64,000 bases of DNA from Rhizobium herbae (GCF_019511375.1 NZ_JAEUAO010000002.1:868001-932000), one strand, 5' to 3'. Counted from the stretch's first letter, positions 1 to 9,643 are shown. Made by a program: numbers and translations. The notes: generated by a model from the letters alone, not told the origin.

Positions 1-12
1 CAGGGCAATTGG

Positions 13-702
13 CTACGGGAAGGCGGCAAAGTCGTCGTCAGGCGCCTCTTCTCCATCCTGCCGCAGCGGGCGAAAACTCATGCGATGCAGCGGGCAGGGG
101 CCATGGGTGTCGAGGGCCTTGCGGTGACGAACGGTGGCATAGCCAGCATGCAGGGCAAAACCATAGGCGGGAAAGACGAGACCGGCCCGGATCATCATCC
201 GGTCGCGCGCCACTTTGGCAACGATCGAGGCGGCGGCGATCGACAGCGACCGCGCATCGCCCTTGACGACCGCCTTGCCTTGGCAAGGAAGCCCGGGTGG
301 CACGTCGCGACCATCGGCGAGCACCAGGGCAGGGCGCGACGAGAGCCCGAGGACGGCCCGGCGCATGGCATCGAGGCTTGCCTTGCGTATATCCGTTTCG
401 TCGATCCTGCCGGCAGCCGAAGAGGCGATCGAGACGATGGATGAGGAAAGGATGATGTCGAACAGCTCCTCTCGACGGGTGATCGAAAGCTGTTTGCTGT
501 CGTTCAGCCCTTCGGGGATATTGGCCGGATCAAGGATCACAGCCGCAGCAACCACGGGACCGGCGAGCGGTCCACGCCCTGCCTCATCCGTTCCGGCCAC
601 CGGCCACAGGCCATCGCGCCGCGCGCCCATCTCAAGGCTGAAATCGGGGCCTTCGATGGTTTCGAAGAGAAAGGGGGAATCGGGCGGTGTGCTTCGTGAC
701 AT
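13..702 (-). CDS. rnhB: Ribonuclease HII
   Basis: RNase HII cleaves the RNA strand of RNA-DNA hybrids and incises at single ribonucleotides misincorporated in DNA. The N-terminal catalytic signature [19 protein letters not shown] is intact and carries the first Asp and Glu of the active site. Downstream segments [34 protein letters not shown] and GYGF/GYATxxH-like blocks follow the family order. I chose the ATG at 702, giving 229 aa. An in-frame TTG at 738 lies only 2 nt behind a GGAGG, too close for a normal ribosome-binding site, but it cannot be excluded. The gene is read away from the radical SAM gene's 3' end, about 130 bp downstream on the same strand. Family assignment is certain; only the start is open. 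Confidence 0.95.
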   Translation of the reverse strand: MSRSTPPDSPFLFETIEGPDFSLEMGARRDGLWPVAGTDEAGRGPLAGPVVAAAVILDPANIPEGLNDSKQLSITRREELFDIILSSSIVSIASSAAGRIDETDIRKASLDAMRRAVLGLSSRPALVLADGRDVPPGLPCQGKAVVKGDARSLSIAAASIVAKVARDRMMIRAGLVFPAYGFALHAGYATVRHRKALDTHGPCPLHRMSFRPLRQDGEEAPDDDFAAFP

Positions 703-832
703 GCGGCGAAACTCGCACACAAGCCCGATTCCCTGCAAGTCCTCCGGCAGAGAGGCGGCTGCCGGAGGATGGACCGATCGAGCCCCGGGGCAAGAAGCAG
801 GACCGGCATTCGTTGTGCGCCGAACGAAGACG

Positions 833-1990
833 TCAGAGCAGCGACAGCTGGACGCCGGTGCCGAGCGGCGGAACGAACAGGTCGCAGTTCAGCGGGCGCT
901 TTGCCACGTTCAGTCCGAGCCGCTTGGCCGCCAGTTCGAAACGGCGGCCGATCTGCCAGGCATAAGGACCGGCGCCCTTCATGCGCTTGCCGAATTCGGC
1001 ATCGTAGTCCTTGCCGCCGCGCATCGAGCGCACCAGTGACATGACGTGGCGGTAGCGATCCGGATAGTTCCTGAGCAGCCAGTCGCGAAACAACGGGCTC
1101 ACCTCTAGCGGCAGGCGCAGAAGCACGTAGCTCGCATGGCTGGCACCGGCGGTTTTGCCTGATTCCAGCACCCGCTCGATCTCGTGGTCGTTCAGGGCCG
1201 GAACGACCGGCGCCATCATCACCGTTGATGGAATGCCCGCCTCCGAGAGCGCCTTGATAGCTTCCAGGCGCTTGGATGGCGTCGAGGCGCGTGGCTCCAT
1301 CAGACGAGCGAGCTTGCGGTCAAGGGTCGTTACCGAGAGGCCGACCTTCGCCAGTCCCTTCTCTGCCATCGGTGCGAGAAGATCCATGTCGCGCATGACC
1401 ATCGCCGACTTTGTGACGATCATCACCGGATGCTCGCAGGCCTTCAGCACTTCGAGGACCTGGCGCATGATCCGCCATTCCTTCTCGATCGGCTGGTAGG
1501 GATCGGTGTTGGTGCCGATGGCGATCGGGCGCACCTGGTAGCCGGGTTTTGCCAGTTCACGTTCAAGCAGCTTTGCCGCATCCGGTTTGGCGTAGAGCTT
1601 GGTCTCGAAATCGAGCCCCGGCGACAGGCCCATATAGGCGTGGGTCGGACGGGCAAAGCAGTAGATGCAGCCATGCTCGCATCCGCGGTACGGGTTGACT
1701 GAGCGATCGAAGGGAAGGTCGGGGGATTCGTTGCGGCTGATGATCGCGCGCGGCCTTTCGACCTGAACCTCGGTCTGGAGGGCCGGCAGGTCGCCCAGCG
1801 ATTCCCAGCCGTCATCTTCCAGAGCGCGGGAGACAGGCTCGAAACGTCCCGACGTATTGAGGGCGGCGCCACGGCCACGCCGGCGATCGATCTCGATCCG
1901 TATTCCGGAACCGGCGATCATCGCCTCGGCCATATCAGCCGTGTTGCCGGGCGCAAGGGCGCCCTGCCTGATCTCAGACAGCTCGTTCAT
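833..1990 (-). CDS. PA0069/Rv2578c-family radical SAM protein (SplB-like)
   Basis: A 385-residue radical SAM enzyme. The [4Fe-4S]-binding CxxxCxxC motif is C104, C108 and C111 ([16 protein letters not shown]). This family resembles spore photoproduct lyase (SplB) but has no established reaction. The Mycobacterium member Rv2578c is, to my recollection, DNA-damage responsive. The start at 1990 has a GGAGAG ribosome-binding site four bases upstream. A perfect alphaproteobacterial LexA box lies 70 bp upstream of the start codon, which suggests SOS induction and a DNA repair role. The family call is firm, the function is inferred. Confidence 0.9.
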   Translation of the reverse strand: MNELSEIRQGALAPGNTADMAEAMIAGSGIRIEIDRRRGRGAALNTSGRFEPVSRALEDDGWESLGDLPALQTEVQVERPRAIISRNESPDLPFDRSVNPYRGCEHGCIYCFARPTHAYMGLSPGLDFETKLYAKPDAAKLLERELAKPGYQVRPIAIGTNTDPYQPIEKEWRIMRQVLEVLKACEHPVMIVTKSAMVMRDMDLLAPMAEKGLAKVGLSVTTLDRKLARLMEPRASTPSKRLEAIKALSEAGIPSTVMMAPVVPALNDHEIERVLESGKTAGASHASYVLLRLPLEVSPLFRDWLLRNYPDRYRHVMSLVRSMRGGKDYDAEFGKRMKGAGPYAWQIGRRFELAAKRLGLNVAKRPLNCDLFVPPLGTGVQLSLL

Positions 1991-2059
1991 GGGTCTCTCC
2001 GGGAATGGTCCTTGCAGACGATCCGTTATGCTCTGATTATTTTCCTAACCCAGAAAACG

Positions 2060-2074
2060 GAACAATACAAGAAC
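2060..2074. promoter_or_regulatory. LexA (SOS) box, GAAC-N7-GAAC
   Basis: The sequence GAAC-aatacaa-GAAC is a perfect match to the direct-repeat LexA operator of Alphaproteobacteria (GTTC-N7-GTTC on the other strand). It sits 70 bp upstream of the radical SAM gene on the minus strand and about 145 bp upstream of the glycosyltransferase on the plus strand. The first is the more likely target, because the GTTC orientation faces it and the distance suits a promoter. Confidence 0.7.
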
Positions 2075-2217
2075 AAAATGACGAAGCGTGCTGGGAAGCC
2101 CGCCCGGTGTGGCCAGGTCTGTCTTCGTTTGGGTGCGGATTCATCATGAATGAAAAGTTAATCACCGGAAAACGAAGGGTTTATGGAAATTGCCGGTGCG
2201 ATGGGTTATGGACGGCG

Positions 2218-2754
2218 ATGCTGACGATCATCATCGAAACCCGCAACAACGAAGCTGAACTGGTGCAGACGCTGTCGGCGCTGGTCGCAGGTGCCGTGGA
2301 AGGCCTGGTAAGCGACGTGATCGTCCTCGATCACGGCTCGCGCGACGGTTCCAGCCGTGTCGCCGATGCCGCCGGCGCGCGCTTCTGCACAAGCTGGGAC
2401 ATGAAGGACATCGTGCGCTCCGCGCGGGGCGACTGGCTGTTGCTCTTGGAGGCGGGCGCGAGACCAGCGGGCCGCTGGATCGATGACGTGGCCGAATATA
2501 TGTCTCTTAGTAAGACACCAGCGCGTTTTTCGCCTTCGCGGCTGCATCGTCGGCCGTTCCTGAAGCGCGTCGTCACCCGCGCGGCGCCGCTGGAGCTGGG
2601 CTTCCTACTATCGCGGCAACAGGCGACGGCGATCGCAAAATCCGGCATGCGGCTCAGCGATTTTGCAACCGGCCGCGCGGTGCGCCGCCTGGGCAGCGAA
2701 CTCGTGCCGGCCTGGGTCGCAATTGACAATCGTCCCGGCGCGGACCATTGCTAG
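2218..2754 (+). CDS. Small family-2-like glycosyltransferase
   Basis: A 178-residue protein with the GT-A nucleotide-sugar fold start: LTIIIETRNNEAELVQTL, then VIVLDHGSRDGS, and ARGDWLLLLEAGARP. These correspond to the GT2 N-terminal Rossmann-like strand and the first Asp-containing motif. It is shorter than typical GT2 enzymes (about 250-300 aa), and no complete DxD or QxxRW motif is evident, so acceptor and donor are unknown and activity is uncertain. The ATG at 2218 begins exactly where the family homology begins; the open frame extends further upstream, but that part looks non-coding. It is read divergently from the radical SAM gene and converges on moaB. Confidence 0.7.
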   Translation: MLTIIIETRNNEAELVQTLSALVAGAVEGLVSDVIVLDHGSRDGSSRVADAAGARFCTSWDMKDIVRSARGDWLLLLEAGARPAGRWIDDVAEYMSLSKTPARFSPSRLHRRPFLKRVVTRAAPLELGFLLSRQQATAIAKSGMRLSDFATGRAVRRLGSELVPAWVAIDNRPGADHC

Positions 2755-2790
2755 GCGATAAGGTCCTCATTTAACCTCATACAGCAAAAA

Positions 2791-2814
2791 GAGCAGGCCC
2801 TTTCAGGCCTGCTC
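2791..2814 (-). terminator. Intrinsic terminator of the TPR-ispE-moaB operon
   Basis: Perfect 9-bp stem GAGCAGGCC / GGCCTGCTC with a 6-nt loop. On the minus strand it is followed by a run of five U, so it terminates transcripts coming from moaB about 170 bp upstream. It lies in the convergent gap to the glycosyltransferase, but the plus-strand side lacks a U tract. Confidence 0.75.
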
Positions 2815-2981
2815 GCGCGTGATGAAAATGAAAGGCTGAAAAGGTCTTGCCGAGCGGCCTTGGCCGCGCCGTCGTATACTTCCCACAGTATTCGTGTTGC
2901 CGATGAGGAGAGTTTTATAGAGGCGCGCGCGCAGGCGCTGTTCCGGATGGAACAGGAATGAGAGAGGTCGCGGCGGAGGCT

Positions 2982-3524
2982 TCAGCCGCGCTTCAGATGC
3001 TCGTCGAGCCTCGGCATGATCTCGACGAAATTGCAGGGCATGTGCCGGTAGTCGAGCTGCTGCTTCAGGATGCCGTCCCAGGCATCGCGGCAGGCGCCAG
3101 GCGAGCCCGGCAGCACGAAGATGAAGGTGCTATTGGCAACGCCGCCGGTTGCGCGAGACTGTATGGTGGAGGTGCCGATCTTCTCATAGGAGATGCGGTG
3201 GAAGACGGCGGAAAACCCATCCATGCGCTTCTCGAACAGCGGTTCCACCGCCTCCGGCGTAACGTCGCGCCCGGTAAAGCCCGTGCCGCCCGTGGTGATG
3301 ACGACATCGATCGCGTCTGCGAGCGTCCAGGCCTTGACCTGGGCTGCAATCTTCTCCTTGTCATCGGGGACGATGGCGCGGGCCGCGAGCCGGTGCCCGG
3401 CGTCGGCGATACGCGCGGCAAGCGTGTCGCCGGAGCGGTCGTCGGCGAGCGTGCGGGTATCGGAGACGGTCAGGACCGCGATGCCGAGGGGAACGAAGGG
3501 TTTCGTCTCGTCAATGCCGGCCAT
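2982..3524 (-). CDS. moaB: Molybdenum cofactor biosynthesis protein B
   Basis: MoaB/Mog-family protein of 180 aa, binding molybdopterin and adenylylating it during Moco synthesis. The MPT-binding motif ITTGGTGFTGRDVTPEAV is intact, preceded by GIAVLTVSDTR and followed by LPGSPGACRDAWDGIL. I chose the ATG at 3524 because a GGAGAGGAAG ribosome-binding site sits just upstream; the open frame extends further but without homology. The start overlaps the end of ispE by 14 bp, so the two are translationally coupled in one operon with the TPR gene. Confidence 0.95.
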   Translation of the reverse strand: MAGIDETKPFVPLGIAVLTVSDTRTLADDRSGDTLAARIADAGHRLAARAIVPDDKEKIAAQVKAWTLADAIDVVITTGGTGFTGRDVTPEAVEPLFEKRMDGFSAVFHRISYEKIGTSTIQSRATGGVANSTFIFVLPGSPGACRDAWDGILKQQLDYRHMPCNFVEIMPRLDEHLKRG

Positions 3525-4440
3525 AATGGTCTTCCTCTCCATTGACGCTGTTGCAGGCAAGAACGTACCAGTTCGGGTGATCCGTTGAAAGAACGGCAGC
3601 GGCCGCGTCTCTTTCGTCAGCCGTTTCAAACAGCCCGAAGCAGGTGGCGCCGGAGCCAGACATGCGCACGAAAGCAGCGCCGGCCTCGTGAAGCGTGTCC
3701 GAGACGGCGCCGATGGTTGGTTCCAGGAGCCGCGCCGGAGGCTCAAGATCGTTGCGCATGTGTTTCAGCGCCTCGATCCAGTCGCTGCCAGAAAGCGCCC
3801 CACGGGGGATAACAAGCGGCGGATTGGTCTTGTTCGTCAACGTCCGGAAAATCACCGGCGTCGATACGGCACTGAGCGGATTGACGAGAAGGACGGGAAA
3901 GGACGGAAGTGGCAGCCACTCAAGCTGTTCGCCGATGCCGCGGGCAATCAGCGGCCGTCCTTCGAGGCACATCGGCACATCCGCGCCCAGCTTCAGCGCA
4001 ATGTCCTGCAGGTGACCGCGATCGAGACGAGCTTCCCACAGCTCCAGCAATCCGACAAGTGCTGCTGCCGCATCCGCCGAGCCGCCGCCTATGCCTGAAG
4101 CAACAGGCAGGTTCTTTTCGACATGTAGGTGAACCGGCCCTGCCGCCATGCCTCTCTCAACCAGATGCGCCCGCAGGAGATCACGCGCCCGTAGCACCAG
4201 ATTGCCGGACGCGCCTTCACCCGTCAGCGGCAGGTCGGCGGAAAACCGGCCAGAGACGGTGAAGCGGTCTTCCGCCGAACGGGAGAAGCCGATTCGGTCT
4301 CCCGCATCGGCGAACGTCACGAGGCTTTCGAGCAGATGATAGCCGTCCGGCCTCTGGCCGACGACATGCAGGGCAAGGTTGATCTTCGCCGGCGCCAGCC
4401 GCGTCAGCGCAAAAACGGGAATGCCGTCTTCAGTCGTCAT
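3511..4440 (-). CDS. ispE: 4-diphosphocytidyl-2-C-methyl-D-erythritol kinase
   Basis: GHMP kinase of the MEP isoprenoid pathway that phosphorylates CDP-ME at the 2-hydroxyl. The N-terminal LAPAKINLALHVVGQRPDGYH block is present, and the glycine-rich ATP loop PVASGIGGGSADAAAAL lies at residues 112-128. At 309 aa it has normal family length. It follows the TPR gene after 12 bp and overlaps moaB, so it is in the middle of a three-gene operon. dxs, the first enzyme of the same pathway, is also in this window (56.5-58.4 kb). Confidence 0.96.
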   Translation of the reverse strand: MTTEDGIPVFALTRLAPAKINLALHVVGQRPDGYHLLESLVTFADAGDRIGFSRSAEDRFTVSGRFSADLPLTGEGASGNLVLRARDLLRAHLVERGMAAGPVHLHVEKNLPVASGIGGGSADAAAALVGLLELWEARLDRGHLQDIALKLGADVPMCLEGRPLIARGIGEQLEWLPLPSFPVLLVNPLSAVSTPVIFRTLTNKTNPPLVIPRGALSGSDWIEALKHMRNDLEPPARLLEPTIGAVSDTLHEAGAAFVRMSGSGATCFGLFETADERDAAAAVLSTDHPNWYVLACNSVNGEEDHYGRH

Positions 4441-4452
4441 CAGAGGGCGGGA

Positions 4453-6273
4453 TCAGGACTTCTTGCCAGCTGCCACGTCCGGAGCGGCCTTCTCGGGCAG
4501 GGTTTCCGCCGCCGCCGGGACCTTGGTCTCAAGTGGCGGCAGGCCCTTTTCGATTTTTGCCTTGATCTTCGGAATCTCTGCCTCTTCCGGCTTCAGAGCG
4601 AGCGCCTGGTTCCACTGGAACACGGCTTCGAGCTTGCGTCCGACGCGCCAGTAGGCGTCGCCGAGATGATCGTTGATCGTTGCATCGCCCGCCATGAGCT
4701 CGGCGGCGCGTTCGAGTTCGGTCACGGCGTCGTCGAAGCGGTTCATGCGGTAGTACGCCCAGCCGAGGGAATCGACGATGTAGCCATCATCTGGCTTCAG
4801 CTCGACCGCCTTGCGGATCATGCCGAGGCCTTCCTCGAGGTTGATGTTCATGTCGACCCAGGAATAGCCGAGATAGTTGAGAACCTGCGGCTGTTCGGGA
4901 TTGAGCTCAAGAGCCTTCTTGAAGCTCGGCTCGGCCTTGGCCCAGATTTTCTGGCGCTCATAGGCGATGCCGCGCTGGAAGAAGATCGTCCAGTCGCCGC
5001 GCTGCGGCACCGGCCCGATCGCCTCCACCGCGCGGTCGTAAACCAGCCCCATCTCCTTGTAATCCTTGGCATCGGACAAGACGCTGCCATAGGCGATGTA
5101 GCTGCGCACATCTTTCGGATCGAGATCGATCAAGGCCTTCAGGTGCTTCTTGGCTTCCTCCACCTTGCCGATCGAGGCGAGGCTCAAGCCGAGCTGCATT
5201 TCGGAAAGCCGGCGCATCGGTGAATTTTCCGGAACGCTCTTGTAGAACGCGATTGCCCGTTCCGGTTTCTTCAGATTTTCGGCAATGCCGCCGAGCATGA
5301 CGAGAATATCGGCGCTTTCCGGATCGAGCGCCCGGGCCGTCTGCAGATAGAGCGAAACGATGTCTTCCGCGCCATCACGGTTGAGGGCGGCACCGATAGA
5401 GAAGAGCACGGCAGCGGCACCCTGGGCGGCGCTGCGCACCTGTTGTTGCTGTGGCTTGCCGTCTTCGATGCTCTTGCGCAGCGCCTTCAGCGGGGCATAG
5501 TTGTTGATGAAGCCTTCGCCCACGGCCACGGCGTCGAGGGCCTTGCGCTTGTTGCCGTCGCGGGCTTCCAGCTTTGCCAGCGCAACGACGGCGCGCATGA
5601 AGGTATCCGGCGCGGCGGCGCCGCCTTCGCGATCCAGCACGGCGTCGTTCAGCTTCGAACGGGCCGTGGATTTATCGCCCGCAGCAAGCGCGATGGCACC
5701 CTGGTTGTAGGATTTGAAGATCTTGAACCATTCCGGCCCTTCCATGGCGTTGATACCCGCGATCGCCTCCTTCGGTTTGCCTTCCCCGGCCTTCGCCCAG
5801 CCGAGCAGCAGGCCGTTCATCAACCGGTCGAGATCGTTCGGTCCATCATAGTTCAGGATTTTCTGGGCATGGCGGTATTCGCGCTTGCGGATCGCCTCGA
5901 CGGCCCGGGCGATCGTGGTGATGCGCTCGACGGAGCTGTCGGACTTCAGCTCTTCGGCAAGCTTCACGCCTTCATCGAATTCGCCGTTCATCAGAAGCGT
6001 GATCATCAGGCGCTGCTTGACCTCGACATTGTCCGGCTCGAATTCAAGCGCCGTGCGGTAGAGCCTCGTCGCCACATCGAGGTCGTGGTCGACATCGGCG
6101 GTGCGGGCGGCGAGGAACGCGCCCGAGAAGCTGTTGACCGAATCCACGTCGAAAGGCTTGCTTTCCTCCACAGCGGCCTTTTCCTCGGCAAAGCTCTGGG
6201 AAGCGCCGGAAATCGACGCCAGGGCCAGCAACGCTGCGCCGCTGAGCAGGCGAAGAAAGTGTTTTTGCCGCAT
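4453..6273 (-). CDS. Exported tetratricopeptide repeat protein
   Basis: A 606-residue protein with an N-terminal signal peptide (positively charged start, hydrophobic LLSGAALLALASISG, cleavage near SFAEE). The rest is tandem TPR-like helix pairs; clear units are LNPEQPQVLNYLGYSWVDMN, LKPDDGYIVDSLGWAYYRMN and MAGDATINDHLGDAYWRVG. Such periplasmic TPR proteins act as scaffolds for envelope complexes, but no specific partner can be read here. It is first in the operon with ispE and moaB. The 264 bp upstream of it form the shared gap behind the polyprenyl synthase. Confidence 0.85.
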   Translation of the reverse strand: MRQKHFLRLLSGAALLALASISGASQSFAEEKAAVEESKPFDVDSVNSFSGAFLAARTADVDHDLDVATRLYRTALEFEPDNVEVKQRLMITLLMNGEFDEGVKLAEELKSDSSVERITTIARAVEAIRKREYRHAQKILNYDGPNDLDRLMNGLLLGWAKAGEGKPKEAIAGINAMEGPEWFKIFKSYNQGAIALAAGDKSTARSKLNDAVLDREGGAAAPDTFMRAVVALAKLEARDGNKRKALDAVAVGEGFINNYAPLKALRKSIEDGKPQQQQVRSAAQGAAAVLFSIGAALNRDGAEDIVSLYLQTARALDPESADILVMLGGIAENLKKPERAIAFYKSVPENSPMRRLSEMQLGLSLASIGKVEEAKKHLKALIDLDPKDVRSYIAYGSVLSDAKDYKEMGLVYDRAVEAIGPVPQRGDWTIFFQRGIAYERQKIWAKAEPSFKKALELNPEQPQVLNYLGYSWVDMNINLEEGLGMIRKAVELKPDDGYIVDSLGWAYYRMNRFDDAVTELERAAELMAGDATINDHLGDAYWRVGRKLEAVFQWNQALALKPEEAEIPKIKAKIEKGLPPLETKVPAAAETLPEKAAPDVAAGKKS

Positions 6274-6537
6274 GACAAGCCTTTCGTTACGGTCGGCACC
6301 CCTTGGCGCCGACGCCGGATTCCCGCGGAATCAGTCCCAAATCATTAGCGTATAACCCGGCAAACCGGAATCGGTTTGAGCGCTGGGCAAGACGCAATTC
6401 GACAGGTTGCCGTCAAGATCTACCGCCTTCGGTTGCGCCGGTGACGTGGCAACGATGTTATCATGAACGCACAGCATGGCTTTTTTGGCGCGGTGCGGCA
6501 AGAATTTCCTCGAAGGTTTCCGGGCGGGATCCCCGGA

Positions 6538-7554
6538 TCAGCTTACCCGCTCGATGCAGAAATCGATCACCTCGAGAAGCGCCGCCTTCCACGGAGACTG
6601 CGGCAAGGGCGCAAGCGCGTCGCGGGCGATCGTCCCATAGTGCTGCGCCCTGGCGATCGTATCGCTCAGGCCACCATAGCGGGTGATGAGGCCAAGGGCC
6701 TTTTCGAGGTTATGGTCGTCGCTCTTGCCGCCCTCGATCGCCTCGCGCCAGAAGCTGCGCTCGTCGGCCGTACCGCGCCGATAGGAGAGGATCACCGGAA
6801 GGGTGATCTTGCCTTCGCGGAAATCGTCGCCGACATTCTTGCCGAGATCGGCGGCCTTGCCGCCGTAATCGAGTACGTCATCCACCAGCTGGAAGGCGAG
6901 GCCGAGATTCATGCCGTAGGATTTCAGCGCATTGCGGCTCGCCTTGTCGGTCTTGGCGACGATCGGGCCAACTTCGGCGGCAGCGGCAAACAGTGCAGCC
7001 GTCTTGGCGCGGATGACCGAAAGATAGTCGTCCTCGGTTGTTTCCATGTTCTTGGCGACGGAAAGCTGCAGCACCTCGCCCTCGGCGATCACCGAAGCTG
7101 CCGTCGAAAGCACGTCGAGCGCCTCCAGAGAGCCGACATCGACCATCATGCGGAAAGCCTGGCCGAGCAGGAAGTCGCCGACGAGAACGCTCGCCTGGTT
7201 GCCCCAGATCATCCGCGCCGTCGATTTTCCCCGGCGCAGATCGCTTTCATCGACCACGTCGTCATGCAAAAGCGTGGCCGTGTGCATGAATTCGACCGAG
7301 GTCGCGAGCTTCACATGCGCATCGCCGGTAAAGCCGAACATCGACGCGGAAGCGAGCGTCAGCATCGGCCGCAGGCGTTTGCCGCCCGAGGAAATCAGAT
7401 GGTTCGCCACTTCCGGGATCATCTGGACGTCGGAGCCGGCCTTGGACAGGATCAACTGGTTGACGCGCTCCATGTCCGCCTTCGTCAGGTCGACGAGCGG
7501 CTTCACGGATGCCTGTTTGTTTTTGCTGTCTTCCAGCGGTATCACTACGCCCAA
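6538..7554 (-). CDS. Long-chain polyprenyl diphosphate synthase (octaprenyl/decaprenyl type)
   Basis: Trans-isoprenyl diphosphate synthase making the ubiquinone side chain. The first Asp-rich motif LLHDDVVDESD is at residues 96-105 (HDDVVDE) and the second is QLVDDVLDY; GGKRLRP is also present. Both metal sites are intact. I chose the TTG at 7554 (338 aa, the usual rhizobial length, reading M-GVVIPLEDS), with AGGAG nine bases upstream; a GTG at 7557 is an equally plausible neighbour. The frame stays open further upstream without homology. ubiA at 30.2 kb uses this type of product. Confidence 0.93.
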   Translation of the reverse strand: MGVVIPLEDSKNKQASVKPLVDLTKADMERVNQLILSKAGSDVQMIPEVANHLISSGGKRLRPMLTLASASMFGFTGDAHVKLATSVEFMHTATLLHDDVVDESDLRRGKSTARMIWGNQASVLVGDFLLGQAFRMMVDVGSLEALDVLSTAASVIAEGEVLQLSVAKNMETTEDDYLSVIRAKTAALFAAAAEVGPIVAKTDKASRNALKSYGMNLGLAFQLVDDVLDYGGKAADLGKNVGDDFREGKITLPVILSYRRGTADERSFWREAIEGGKSDDHNLEKALGLITRYGGLSDTIARAQHYGTIARDALAPLPQSPWKAALLEVIDFCIERVS

Positions 7555-7663
7555 CACAAGGGACTCCTGTTCAAATTCCAGTTCGGACAATAGAAAGGGG
7601 GGCTTGTGGCGGCAAGAGGCGAATTGTCCCGCTTCCTCAAATAAGGCAGGAAAACGATCACGA

Positions 7664-7888
7664 ATGAAGGAATTGATCCGCACCAACGACGCCGTCGTCC
7701 TTTCTTTCGCCGAAAGCCTGATGAAGGAGGCAGGCATCGGCTGGTTTATCGCCGATCAGGGCATGAGCATTCTCGAAGGCTCGCTCGGCCTCTTGCCCCG
7801 CCGTTTTCTCGTCGATGACGACGATGCGGATGAAGCGCGACAGATCCTGATCGATGCCGGGCTGGGGGCGGAATTGCGCGACCAATGA
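7664..7888 (+). CDS. DUF2007 (putative signal-transducing) protein
   Basis: A 74-residue protein of the DUF2007 family: MKELIRTNDAVVLSFAESLMKEAGI, an acidic VDDDDADEARQIL segment, and a GLGAELRD end. DUF2007 has a ferredoxin-like alpha/beta fold and no established role. Its stop codon overlaps the start of the following methyltransferase (ATGA), so they are translationally coupled. It is divergent from the polyprenyl synthase with 109 bp between the starts. Confidence 0.85.
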   Translation: MKELIRTNDAVVLSFAESLMKEAGIGWFIADQGMSILEGSLGLLPRRFLVDDDDADEARQILIDAGLGAELRDQ

Positions 7889-8664
7889 CGACCGCCAAGT
7901 CCGAAACCGTCGACAGCTTCCACCGCGGCCAATTCCACGTAATCCAGCCGCTGAGGCAAGGGCACCGGTCCGGCATGGACGCGATGCTGCTTGCCTCGCT
8001 GGTGGCTTCGGACAAGCCGTGCCGGATTGCCGACCTCGGCGCAGGTGCTGGAGCGGCAGGCATGGCAGTTGCCTCGCGTCTTGCGGATGCAGAGGTGCTG
8101 CTGGTCGAGCGTTCGCCGCTGATGGCCGACTTCGCCCGCAGGAGCCTCGCCCTTTCGGAAAATCAACGCTTCAGTTCCCGCGTCTCCGTACTCGAGGCCG
8201 ATGTCGCGCTCACCGGCCGGTTGCGTGTCGCCGCCGGTCTTGCCGACGATACGTTCGACCACGTCATCATGAATCCGCCATTCAATCATGCGTCCGACCG
8301 CAAGACCCCCGATGCCCTGAAGGCCGAGGCGCATGCGATGACCGAGGGCCTGTTCGACATCTGGATCCGCACCGCGGGCGCCATCATGAAGCCCGGCGGG
8401 CAACTGTCGCTGATCGCCAGGCCGGAATCGATCGCCGAGATCATCTGCGCCTGCGGCCGCCGGTTCGGCGGCATCGAGATCACTGCCCTGCATCCGCGAA
8501 CGGGCGAAAACGCGGTGCGAATCCTCGTCACCGCCATCAAGCAGAGCCGTGCCCGGCTGGCGCTGCGCGCGCCGCTGATCATGCACGAGCACGACACGCA
8601 CAAATTCTCCGCCTTCGTCGATGACCTGAACAACGGTCGCGCCGCCTATCGCCGCCGGCGATGA
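7885..8664 (+). CDS. TrmN6-like tRNA (adenine37-N6) methyltransferase
   Basis: Class I SAM-dependent methyltransferase of the COG4123 group, 259 aa. It has the SAM-binding ADLGAGAGAAGM motif near residue 50 and the catalytic NPPF motif at residues 130-133, characteristic of N6-adenine methyltransferases. The family's N-terminal GhRSGMDAmLLA stretch is present. The closest characterised relative is E. coli TrmN6, which modifies tRNA-Val; the exact tRNA target here is not shown. It overlaps DUF2007 by 4 bp. Confidence 0.85.
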   Translation: MTTAKSETVDSFHRGQFHVIQPLRQGHRSGMDAMLLASLVASDKPCRIADLGAGAGAAGMAVASRLADAEVLLVERSPLMADFARRSLALSENQRFSSRVSVLEADVALTGRLRVAAGLADDTFDHVIMNPPFNHASDRKTPDALKAEAHAMTEGLFDIWIRTAGAIMKPGGQLSLIARPESIAEIICACGRRFGGIEITALHPRTGENAVRILVTAIKQSRARLALRAPLIMHEHDTHKFSAFVDDLNNGRAAYRRRR

Positions 8665-8748
8665 TTTTCGCGGCAGCGCCATTGCGTTTGGCCTGTCAAT
8701 GCATACATGCCATCACGAAAAACAGAAAAGTGAATGCAGGGAGTTGAG

Positions 8749-9615
8749 ATGGCCCGATTTTTCAGAAGGCTTTTGCCGAGGCGTTTTCGCAAGGAGGGGC
8801 GGACGATACCGGTCGTCAGGCTGCACGGTGCGATCATGGCCGGCGGCAGCCAGTTTCGCCCGCCGCTCAACCTTGCCTCGGTTGCTCCGGTGCTCGACAG
8901 GGCCTTTTCGATGAAAGATGCACCGGCCGTCGCCATCTCGGTCAATTCGCCTGGAGGCTCGCCAGTGCAATCGCGGCTGATCTACCAGCGTATCCGCGAC
9001 CTCGCTGAAGAGAAGAGGAAGCGCGTCATCATTTTCGTCGAGGATGTCGCAGCGTCCGGCGGCTACATGATCGCGCTGGCTGGCGACGAGATCATTGCCG
9101 ACCCGACTTCGATCGTCGGGTCCATCGGCGTCGTTTCCGGCGGCTTCGGCTTTCCGGAACTTCTAAAGAAGATCGGTGTCGAGCGGCGCGTCTATACGGC
9201 CGGCAACAACAAGGCGATGCTCGACCCCTTCCAGCCGGAAAAGGAAAACGAAATCGAGTATCTGAAGAGCCTGCAGCTCGAGATCCACGATATTTTCATC
9301 GGCATGGTCAAGGCGCGGCGCGGCCATCTGCTTGCCGACACGCCGGATATCTTCTCCGGCCTATTCTGGACCGGCAAGCGCGGCCAGGAACTCGGTCTTG
9401 TCGACAGTCTCGGCGACATGCGCGGCGAATTGAAGAAGCGATTCGGCGAGAAAACCGAGTTGCAGCTCGTTTCCGCGTCGCGCGGGCTGTTCGGCAGGCG
9501 CCAGCCCGGTGCGTCCTTGGCAGGCGGAATGGCCGAACGCGTCGCGGCTTCGGCCGTTTCCGGTCTTGCGGAGGTGGCCGAAGAAAGAGCATTATGGGCC
9601 CGCTTCGGCCTTTGA
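8749..9615 (+). CDS. S49-family peptidase (SppA-like)
   Basis: A 288-residue short-form S49 protease. SVNSPGGSPVQS is the ClpP-fold oxyanion segment. EDVAASGGYMIA supplies the nucleophile Ser103, and NNKAMLDPF supplies the candidate general-base Lys155 of the Ser-Lys dyad. No strong N-terminal membrane anchor is seen; the Arg-rich start (RRLLPRRFRK) may hold it at the membrane face. I chose the ATG at 8749, placed five bases after GGAG, over the in-frame ATG at 8734. It is followed 28 bp later by a small membrane protein gene, probably co-transcribed. Confidence 0.9.
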   Translation: MARFFRRLLPRRFRKEGRTIPVVRLHGAIMAGGSQFRPPLNLASVAPVLDRAFSMKDAPAVAISVNSPGGSPVQSRLIYQRIRDLAEEKRKRVIIFVEDVAASGGYMIALAGDEIIADPTSIVGSIGVVSGGFGFPELLKKIGVERRVYTAGNNKAMLDPFQPEKENEIEYLKSLQLEIHDIFIGMVKARRGHLLADTPDIFSGLFWTGKRGQELGLVDSLGDMRGELKKRFGEKTELQLVSASRGLFGRRQPGASLAGGMAERVAASAVSGLAEVAEERALWARFGL

Positions 9616-9643
9616 TCGTCTTGAAGGAAACGGGGGAGGAGCG

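Noticed and set aside
6519-6537. Hairpin TCCGGG/CCCGGA immediately behind the polyprenyl synthase stop codon
   Set aside because: No U tract follows and the stem is only 6 bp; not a convincing intrinsic terminator.
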